A DNA stretch of 64,000 bases from Oscillospiraceae bacterium. Lineage in GTDB: Bacteria > Bacillota > Clostridia > Oscillospirales > CAG-272. The stretch spans positions 1-64,000 of the forward strand of contig SVSJ01000003.1 of assembly GCA_015064355.1 (NCBI GenBank). The letters run 5' to 3'. The notes beneath the pieces were generated by a model that saw only the letters and a program-made list of their open reading frames with translations, did not search any database and was not told where the DNA came from. The translations under genes and the position numbers were made by a program. Below, piece after piece: positions 40,441 through 47,317 of this stretch (positions are counted from its first letter, which is position 1; each line of letters opens with the position of its first letter).

Positions 40441-40983
40441 ATGGACAGGATCACAGTTTATTACACGGATTCTTATGACGGAAAATCCTCTCACAGACTC
40501 CTTCGAAAAATAGCATCGGAGCTCTACGGAATTACGGAAGATCAGCTTGTTCTCGTAAGTGAATTTGGGAAAAAACCTTATTTTACCACCCCCACCGGCG
40601 TGCATTTTTCAATTTCACACAGCGATAATCTTTGGGCTTGCGCTTTTGCTCCACGTGAGGTTGGGCTTGACGTGCAGATCATAAATCACCGCCGTGATCC
40701 CCTATCCCTCTCCAAGCGTTTTTTCCATCCGGATGAGGCTCTTTATGTGGGCGACGCTACAGATGCGATTACAACATTCACCGAGATCTGGGCTCGAAAA
40801 GAGGCAGTTGTAAAGCTTTTTGGCGTGGGGATTGCAGGATATTTCGACAAGTTCTCTACCGTATCAGAGCCTATAGTATTCGAGGGAAAAGATGTGCAGG
40901 TTGCGAATTTTCTCATTTCCCCGGAGTTCGCTTCAGCTATTGCTTATTCCGGAGAATTCGAGATTAAAACAGTAAAAATATAA
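40441..40983 (+). CDS. 4'-phosphopantetheinyl transferase superfamily protein (Sfp-like, short)
   Basis: FSISHSDNLWACAFAPREVGLDVQ..., WARKEAVVKLFGVGI. Confidence 0.85.
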   Translation: MDRITVYYTDSYDGKSSHRLLRKIASELYGITEDQLVLVSEFGKKPYFTTPTGVHFSISHSDNLWACAFAPREVGLDVQIINHRRDPLSLSKRFFHPDEALYVGDATDAITTFTEIWARKEAVVKLFGVGIAGYFDKFSTVSEPIVFEGKDVQVANFLISPEFASAIAYSGEFEIKTVKI

Positions 40984-41012
40984 ACGGCACTCAAATGAGT
41001 ACCGTTTTTTAT
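40982..41012. terminator. bidirectional terminator
   Basis: AAACGGCACTCAAATGAGTACCGTTTTTT inverted repeat between convergent genes. Confidence 0.7.
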
Positions 41013-41013
41013 T

Positions 41014-43047
41014 TTATTTTTGGATTGGATGTCTGCCTTCGCCGTGAGGAGGCATCGGAGGCTTTCGACCTTCAGCCTGGAGCTTTTCGGATTCTTCACT
41101 ACCCATCATAAACTGCTCTGCGCTCATACCATCGATAGGCGTGATATAACGCTTTGCCTGGGTTGTGAACAGATCGTAGTAGGTTCCGTGCTTCTTCATA
41201 AGCTCTGCGTGGTCACCCATTTCCTCAAGAGTACCGTTGTTGATAACGATGATCTTATTGGCAACGGTGGCACTGGATAGTCTGTGGGACACGAAGATGG
41301 TAGTTTTGTCCTTGCGGAGTCTGTCAAACTGGTTGTAGATCTCCTGCTCTGCTATTGCGTCAAGGCTGGCTGTAGGCTCGTCCAGGATCATAATATCAGA
41401 GTCGCTGTAGAAGGCGCGGGCTATTGAAAGCTTCTGCCACTGGCCGATAGAAAGCTCGATACCGTCGTCCTCGAAATAACGCATAAGAGGAGTATTGTAC
41501 TTGCCGGGGAGATTTTCGATAAACTGATCAGCAGTTGACTGCTCGGCTGCTTCAACTACGTCATCATGAGTTCCGTTTCTTTCGATCTCACCGAACTTAA
41601 TATTCTCGCTTACGCTTACGGCATACTTACCAAAGTCTTGGAAGATGATGCCGAAGAGGGAGTACAGGTCATCTGTATCGTATTCCTTGATGTTATATCC
41701 GTCAAGGAGGATCTCCCCTTCTGTGGGATCGTAAAGACGGGTAAGAAGCTTGATGAGTGTGGTCTTACCTGCTCCATTGAGACCAACGAGAACGCAAGTG
41801 TCACCTGGTTCAAGTACGAAATTCACATCGTTGAGAACGTTTCTTTCAGTTCCGGGGTATGCAAAGGAAACGTGTCTGAATTCGATTCTGTGGCCTGTGT
41901 GGTGCTTGACCTTTCTGGGGGACGCCAGACTTGAAACGATGTGGCGTTTTTCGTTCATGAACTTGATAAGGTTATCGATAAACAGCGTACCCTCGTAAAT
42001 AGAACCTGTGGAACTGATAAGAGTTCCGACGCATCCTGCAATTGACATAAGGGCGCCGATATAAAGCTGGTAATCACCGATCTTGTAGCTACCGTCGGCA
42101 ACGCCGCGTGCAATAAGCACAAAGAGGATACAGTTCACGGTCGTGCCAACAAGGTTAACTCCGATATTCCAAAGACCTTCACCAACAAACAGTTTGCGCA
42201 AACCCTTGAAGTATACCTTGAATGTGTCCTGGTATCTGCCTATAAAGGTGTTGTGCAGGTTGAAGATACGAACTTCCTTTACCATATCCTTGTTGGTCAT
42301 AACCTCGGAATAGTAGTTCATCTGGCGGCGTTCTTTTGAGTGGTGGCGCATATACCAGAAGCTCTTTTTTCTGTAAGCGAAGTTAATAACTGCCGTAGGA
42401 ATACTGAACGCGATAATGATTATCGGGAACAGGGGTGCTACGTTCCAGAGGATCGCAAGATAACCAACCATACTAATGACTGTACTTACGATATTGAAGT
42501 TGTTGTTAAGAATATGAAGGGGACGCATGCTTGCTTCGCGCTTTGCATTCTCGAATCTTGCGTAGAACTCGGGGTCGTCAAAGCTTGCAAGGTCAACCTC
42601 TTTTGCCTTATACATTATCTTCAGGTTGATATGGTTAACAACAAGCTCACTTGAAATATTGTTAATAATATTACCAATGCGGCTTATTGTGCCTGATGCA
42701 AAGTTAAATGCAAACTGTAAAATGAGGAGCTTTACAACATTGTCAAAAAGATTCTCACCGCCTGTTGTTATTGATATGTACGCGTCTTGCAGGGCGTTCA
42801 AAAGTAATGCGCCGATATACTGGCTGATAACAGGGGAAACGCCGTTCCACAATGCCATGAAGATCATAAACAAAAGGATCCAGGGTTTTGTTTCCCAGAC
42901 TAATTTAAAAATATAAAACAGTCTCTGGAAGAACTTTGTCACTACTCTGCCAACGTATGCGGGTACTTCCTTAATTGATTGGGGCTTTGGCTCTTTGAGC
43001 TTTTCCTGCATTTTTTCGCGGTCTCTGAATCCGCCTCCGGGTCCCAT
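41014..43047 (-). CDS. ABC transporter ATP-binding/permease protein
   Basis: TM domain followed by GLNGAGKTTLIKLL Walker A, LSIGQWQKLSIARAF signature, ILDEPTASLDA. Confidence 0.95.
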   Translation of the reverse strand: MGPGGGFRDREKMQEKLKEPKPQSIKEVPAYVGRVVTKFFQRLFYIFKLVWETKPWILLFMIFMALWNGVSPVISQYIGALLLNALQDAYISITTGGENLFDNVVKLLILQFAFNFASGTISRIGNIINNISSELVVNHINLKIMYKAKEVDLASFDDPEFYARFENAKREASMRPLHILNNNFNIVSTVISMVGYLAILWNVAPLFPIIIIAFSIPTAVINFAYRKKSFWYMRHHSKERRQMNYYSEVMTNKDMVKEVRIFNLHNTFIGRYQDTFKVYFKGLRKLFVGEGLWNIGVNLVGTTVNCILFVLIARGVADGSYKIGDYQLYIGALMSIAGCVGTLISSTGSIYEGTLFIDNLIKFMNEKRHIVSSLASPRKVKHHTGHRIEFRHVSFAYPGTERNVLNDVNFVLEPGDTCVLVGLNGAGKTTLIKLLTRLYDPTEGEILLDGYNIKEYDTDDLYSLFGIIFQDFGKYAVSVSENIKFGEIERNGTHDDVVEAAEQSTADQFIENLPGKYNTPLMRYFEDDGIELSIGQWQKLSIARAFYSDSDIMILDEPTASLDAIAEQEIYNQFDRLRKDKTTIFVSHRLSSATVANKIIVINNGTLEEMGDHAELMKKHGTYYDLFTTQAKRYITPIDGMSAEQFMMGSEESEKLQAEGRKPPMPPHGEGRHPIQK

Positions 43048-43050
43048 AAT

Positions 43051-43518
43051 TTATTCCTCCGTGTTCTTGTCTTTCTGTGATTCTGTTAGCTTGCCGAGAA
43101 GCTGTGCTAGGGTTTCTTTCTCTTCCTCGCTCAAGGGGGAGAAAAACTCCTCTGCGTGACGGCGTCTTGCTTCGCTGATTACCGCGATCTTCTCTTCTCC
43201 AGCATCAGTCAACGATACTATTGTTTGGCGCTTGTCCTCTTCAGATTGTGCGCGGCATATCAGACCTTCCGACTCAAGCTTTGATATAAGCTCGGAAAGA
43301 GATTGAGGGCGTATTTCAAGAAGGGTTGCAAGCTGAGTTTGGCTCATTGGTCCGTTGTCGCGAAGCCGTGCCATAAGCCTGCCTCTGCCGTGTATGCCCC
43401 TGTTGAAGTCCTGGTAATGCTCACCGTTTTCCCCGTGTGGCACGCATCCTTTTTTGCGCCTTGAACACGCATCAAGATGCTTTAGCATGTGCATAAGTTC
43501 TTCGTCTTTAGTATGCAT
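43051..43518 (-). CDS. MarR family transcriptional regulator
   Basis: wHTH SQTQLATLLEIRPQSLSELISKLESEGLICR. Confidence 0.92.
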   Translation of the reverse strand: MHTKDEELMHMLKHLDACSRRKKGCVPHGENGEHYQDFNRGIHGRGRLMARLRDNGPMSQTQLATLLEIRPQSLSELISKLESEGLICRAQSEEDKRQTIVSLTDAGEEKIAVISEARRRHAEEFFSPLSEEEKETLAQLLGKLTESQKDKNTEE

Positions 43519-43533
43519 GATTCCTCCGATTAA

Positions 43534-43588
43534 TAAGGTACCTTAACAATCGCCGTAATATTATATTACACATCGTGACATTTGTCAA
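43534..43588 (-). promoter_or_regulatory. promoter (TTGACA-N17-TATAAT, 43560-43588) with TAAGGTACCTTA palindrome (43534-43545) for marR-ABC
   Basis: perfect consensus boxes and a perfect 12-bp palindrome just downstream of the -10. Confidence 0.8.
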
Positions 43589-43623
43589 TAGTCGGAGCGA
43601 AATTTCTACCATTTTTTCTTCAT

Positions 43624-43653
43624 CAAAAAAATCACCGTGGAGTTTAGCCACGG
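43624..43653 (-). terminator. terminator downstream of the M50 peptidase gene
   Basis: CCGTGG-ctaaact-CCACGG followed by TGATTTTTTT on minus strand. Confidence 0.65.
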
Positions 43654-44178
43654 TTAATTTATTTTACCCAGTAATATTCCTATAATGAAAATCAACAGTC
43701 CAAGGTTGACCCCTGCCCGAAGCTCTATCCACAAGATCCCTGACCACAGAATGAGAACGCTTATAACAGACATTCCTCTGCATATTCTCCACACTGTATC
43801 GGGAAGGAAAAATAATGACAGCAAGCAGCGGAGGAGCCCTCCACCGTCAAATCCTCGAATTGGAAGTAGATTCAATGCTGTCAGGACGACGCTCACCCCA
43901 GCAAAGTAATTGGCGCTCTCCCCAAAGGCTAAATGTGCGCCGATGCCGGAGACGATTCCGAATAGAGGTCCGCTAAAATGCACTATTGCTTCTTTTGCAT
44001 AACCCACCCGTGAAAAGTCAAATGTAATAGCCGCGCCGATGGCACAAATATTGACAGAGCGCACAGGAATCGACATAATTGATGCTGCGAGAATATGCCC
44101 GCACTCGTGGAGAATCAGGGCAACAAGCAAAAGGATCAGTTCTCGCAAATCAACCCTCTCCGAACAATAGGTCAGCAA
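43654..44178 (-). CDS. M50 family site-2-protease-like membrane metallopeptidase (SpoIVFB-like)
   Basis: HECGH motif in TM segment, FDGGGLL second motif. Confidence 0.82.
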   Translation of the reverse strand: MLTYCSERVDLRELILLLVALILHECGHILAASIMSIPVRSVNICAIGAAITFDFSRVGYAKEAIVHFSGPLFGIVSGIGAHLAFGESANYFAGVSVVLTALNLLPIRGFDGGGLLRCLLSLFFLPDTVWRICRGMSVISVLILWSGILWIELRAGVNLGLLIFIIGILLGKIN

Positions 44179-44461
44179 TCATTTGGCCGATGTAGTCATA
44201 GAATGACCACTCCTCTACCCTTGATGAAGTATCCTTTTCAGGCTTTGTCATTTCATCAGTTTGCTCACTTTCAACTCCGGTGCTTATTACAGGTATTGCC
44301 ACGTCATAGGAGCCTTTTTGACCACCGCCAAAAAGTGAGACTATGAAGGACAGGCACACGGCGACGCATCCGACCTTGAATAAAAGATCAGCTTCACGTC
44401 TCTTCTCGTTTTTTATTTTAGAATTATTTGATCTTGCCCTGCCGATCGTCAGTTTTTCCAT
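44150..44461 (-). CDS. small single-TM protein of unknown function, overlapping the M50 gene
   Basis: basic N-terminus, one TM helix (CVAVCLSFIVSLF), start MEKLTIGRARSN after GGAGGGG RBS. Confidence 0.6.
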   Translation of the reverse strand: MEKLTIGRARSNNSKIKNEKRREADLLFKVGCVAVCLSFIVSLFGGGQKGSYDVAIPVISTGVESEQTDEMTKPEKDTSSRVEEWSFYDYIGQMIADLLFGEG

Positions 44462-44472
44462 TCGCCCCTCCA

Positions 44473-44498
44473 CATATATTATCTTAAGACAATATATG
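44473..44498. repeat. 26-bp near-perfect palindrome CATATATTATCTTAAGACAATATATG
   Basis: 12 of 13 symmetric base pairs, directly upstream of RBS of the 44150..44461 gene. Confidence 0.8.
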
Positions 44499-44511
44499 CG
44501 AAAACGGACAA

Positions 44512-44550
44512 AAAAAGCACCTGACTGATACTTGTCAGATGCTTTTGCTT
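44512..44550 (-). terminator. terminator downstream of HAD hydrolase gene
   Basis: AGCATCTGAC-aagtatca-GTCAGGTGCTTTTTTTG on minus strand. Confidence 0.75.
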
Positions 44551-45198
44551 TTATAGACTTTTTACGATCTCAACCATTTCAGGGATAGAGGAAACGATAT
44601 ATTTTGCGCCGGATTCTTCAAATTCCTCCCTTGAGCCGTAGCCCCAAAGAACACCCATTGCGTCGATTCCGTGTACTGCCGCCCCTACAATATCGTGGTG
44701 ACGGTCACCGATCATAAGTACATCTTCCGCCTTGCAACCTGTCTCTTCAATAGCATATTTGATGACAGCGTCCTTTGTTGAGCGTTTTTCGTTCATTGAT
44801 GCGCCGCAGGCTTTGTCAAAGTACTTTGCCAAGTCGAAATGCTCAAGTATGCGCACGGCAAATTCCTCTGGCTTTGAGGTTGCCAGGCAGAGTTTTTTAC
44901 CGGAGGATTTGATCTCATGGAGCGCTTCTGCAATTCCTTCGTAGGGGGTATTTTCAAAGAGGCCTACTGTACTGAACCTGACACGGTACAGGCGTATTGC
45001 CTCACGCGCCTCCTCCTCAGTCATTCCGAGATACTCCTGAAACGCATCGAGAAGGGGTGGTCCGATGAACTTATAGAGGGATTCGCGTGGCGGGATCTCC
45101 TTGCCCATTTCGGAAAGGGCGTACATGATGCAGTTTGTTATACCCAGTGCCGGGTCGGTAAGGGTTCCGTCAAGGTCGAAAAATACATATTCTGCCAT
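44551..45198 (-). CDS. HAD family hydrolase (phosphoglycolate-phosphatase-like)
   Basis: YVFFDLDGTLTDPALGI, VLMIGDRHHDIVGA. Confidence 0.9.
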   Translation of the reverse strand: MAEYVFFDLDGTLTDPALGITNCIMYALSEMGKEIPPRESLYKFIGPPLLDAFQEYLGMTEEEAREAIRLYRVRFSTVGLFENTPYEGIAEALHEIKSSGKKLCLATSKPEEFAVRILEHFDLAKYFDKACGASMNEKRSTKDAVIKYAIEETGCKAEDVLMIGDRHHDIVGAAVHGIDAMGVLWGYGSREEFEESGAKYIVSSIPEMVEIVKSL

Positions 45199-45255
45199 AG
45201 ATGCTCCTAATTTAACTATTTATTAAAATAATTATACACCACGGCATGAGAAAAA

Positions 45256-45861
45256 TCAATAACTGAAATCAAACACCTCCGCAAGCATCTCAAGAAGTTT
45301 AAATCTGATCTTCACGTCTCCCCGCTCGCCGGTTATCATCCTGTACTCGCTGGGTGTAAATCCCACCGCAACGTACTCAGGCGACTTTTCGGCAACCGCG
45401 AAGGATGTGCAGATGGACGGGAACAGTATGCACCACCAATTCTTCCCCTCTCCTCTGCCGAGGGTTACGCGGAGAGAATTATATATCCCTGCGGGGAGTG
45501 ATACATCATCATACTCACGGCGAGGATACCGTTCACGTCCAAGTTCTACCTTGACTTCGCACGATTCACCGTTTTCACTGACGCATTTTTCCGCTGCCAA
45601 TTTGATCTCGTTGCGCATTCTCTCGATTACCGTATATGCCTCTTCGTAGCTTTGGCATTCGCTGACCCTCTCGCTGACACACAATAGCACTGCATCCCGC
45701 ACTTTAAGCTTTAATGCCTGGTCTTCATCGGAATCTGACTCTGCAATCACGTGGAGTCTGAGCACGTCATTATATATTTCAGCCTCACCGTAAACGGGTA
45801 TTACAGATAATAGAGATACTGCAGCAAGAACAGATGCGGCAAAAACAATAAGTCCTTTCAT
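45256..45861 (-). CDS. spoIIR: stage II sporulation protein R
   Basis: LRLHVIAESDSDEDQALKLKVRDAVL, GEGKNWWCILFPSIC. Confidence 0.93.
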   Translation of the reverse strand: MKGLIVFAASVLAAVSLLSVIPVYGEAEIYNDVLRLHVIAESDSDEDQALKLKVRDAVLLCVSERVSECQSYEEAYTVIERMRNEIKLAAEKCVSENGESCEVKVELGRERYPRREYDDVSLPAGIYNSLRVTLGRGEGKNWWCILFPSICTSFAVAEKSPEYVAVGFTPSEYRMITGERGDVKIRFKLLEMLAEVFDFSY

Positions 45862-45902
45862 AAATATAGCTCCTTTTGAAACGATAACAAATTCAATGAT
45901 TT

Positions 45903-45931
45903 ATTATCTCCCTAAAGGAGCTTTATTATTC
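45903..45931 (-). promoter_or_regulatory. candidate sigma-F-type promoter of spoIIR
   Basis: minus strand GAATA-N15-GGAGATAAT compared with GYWTA-N15-GGnnAnAnT. Confidence 0.5.
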
Positions 45932-46691
45932 AATAATTTCGTTTTTTGTCAGAAGAATGAAAAGTTCTCGCAATAGACACGGGGAACACAGCTTCGGCAC
46001 CCAGGAAATAGAGATGCTTTGCCATGGTTTCGATAGTTGCGCCTGTGGTGATTATATCGTCAAACACAATATACTTGCCGCCTTTTCTGATTCTTTCCCG
46101 GATAGGCACAAGAGATGTCTCTGCGTTTGAAAACCGCTCTGCAGCAGAAAGGCTCTTCTGCACATTTCCGTGGTTCGTGCGGTTGAAGGTGGGGGAGAAT
46201 TTGATGCCAAGCTTCTTCGCTATTTTCCGGGCAATCTCCTCGCTTTGATCGAATCCTTTTTCAGCGTACTTCTCCACAGAACGAGGTGGGTATGTGATTA
46301 TCCATTCGGCGAGGTCAACTCCTTCGCGCTCAAACAGGGATTTGATCTCACGTGCAAGGATTGTAGCAAAATAGTCGGCAAATGCTCCGCGGTCTTTCAG
46401 TGAAAGAATCATTCCCTCCGTTATTCTCTCCTCTGACCACGTTTTCTTGCTTTTGTAGAATGTAAGGGCGATGAATCTCTTACCCGCAATCTCTGTTTTT
46501 GTATGTGACGTAAAGTCAGCGCGGCAGGTACATTTGCTTGCAGGCTTGGAGCATTCGGGGCATACTAGGAAAGTTTCTCTGATGAATTTGCCGCTGCATT
46601 CATCACAAAGCTGGCTACCGTCAGTTGCATTTTTGCATAGCAAGCAATTTGACGGGATCAGCAGGTTGATTATTTTTTGTAAAAATCCCAT
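45930..46691 (-). CDS. comF: ComF family phosphoribosyltransferase-like protein
   Basis: N-terminal Cys-rich zinc finger (CLLCKNATDGSQLCDEC), PRTase motif YIVFDDIITTGAT. Confidence 0.9.
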   Translation of the reverse strand: MGFLQKIINLLIPSNCLLCKNATDGSQLCDECSGKFIRETFLVCPECSKPASKCTCRADFTSHTKTEIAGKRFIALTFYKSKKTWSEERITEGMILSLKDRGAFADYFATILAREIKSLFEREGVDLAEWIITYPPRSVEKYAEKGFDQSEEIARKIAKKLGIKFSPTFNRTNHGNVQKSLSAAERFSNAETSLVPIRERIRKGGKYIVFDDIITTGATIETMAKHLYFLGAEAVFPVSIARTFHSSDKKRNY

Positions 46692-46755
46692 TTTTCACCT
46701 GAATTATATTGTAATTCAATATATTTTATCATTATTCCACATAATAATCAACATA

Positions 46756-47265
46756 TCATGAGAAATAAGTGAATGTGAAATATAGAAAATATATCTGGAC
46801 CGCCTCAACTATCACAAGTATCAACGTAAGTAATAGAAATGATCGTCGAGTTATGAAAATAACCAAGCCGCAGATTACAGTTGATAGAAAAAGCAGGACA
46901 CCGGCAAATACAGTAAGCCTTGTGCAGAAGAACACTGCATACCAGGTCTGCGTTAGAAGATACACGAGCATACACAGAGCAAATGCGGTGAGGCAGGCGC
47001 TTGGCGGAATCAGTCGTGACTTGCATATGAGCCAGATAAGCCCGAGGGACAAGCCTGCAAGGCCGTAGGTTATCAGCCACACGCTGAACACCAATCCTAT
47101 AGTAACGGAGCTGTGTCCGCCAGCTCCACCTTTTAGCACAAACCATGTGCTGCCTCCACTTACCCACAATATAGTGCCAATCAGTGCGCAGATAAATGCT
47201 GATGAGATCAACAAAGGGAGACTTGTGCCGATTACGCACAGCTCCCATTTTATTCGTCTGAACAT
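46756..47265 (-). CDS. hypothetical multi-pass membrane protein
   Basis: ~169 aa ORF with several hydrophobic helices; no recognised family. Confidence 0.5.
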   Translation of the reverse strand: MFRRIKWELCVIGTSLPLLISSAFICALIGTILWVSGGSTWFVLKGGAGGHSSVTIGLVFSVWLITYGLAGLSLGLIWLICKSRLIPPSACLTAFALCMLVYLLTQTWYAVFFCTRLTVFAGVLLFLSTVICGLVIFITRRSFLLLTLILVIVEAVQIYFLYFTFTYFS

Positions 47266-47298
47266 AAAAAATCACCCCATACGATTATATGAGGTGAT
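47266..47298 (-). terminator. terminator downstream of the PBP gene, abutting the next start codon
   Basis: ATCACCTCATA-taatcg-TATGGGGTGATTTTTT on minus strand. Confidence 0.75.
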
Positions 47299-47317
47299 CT
47301 CTTAGTATAATTACTGA

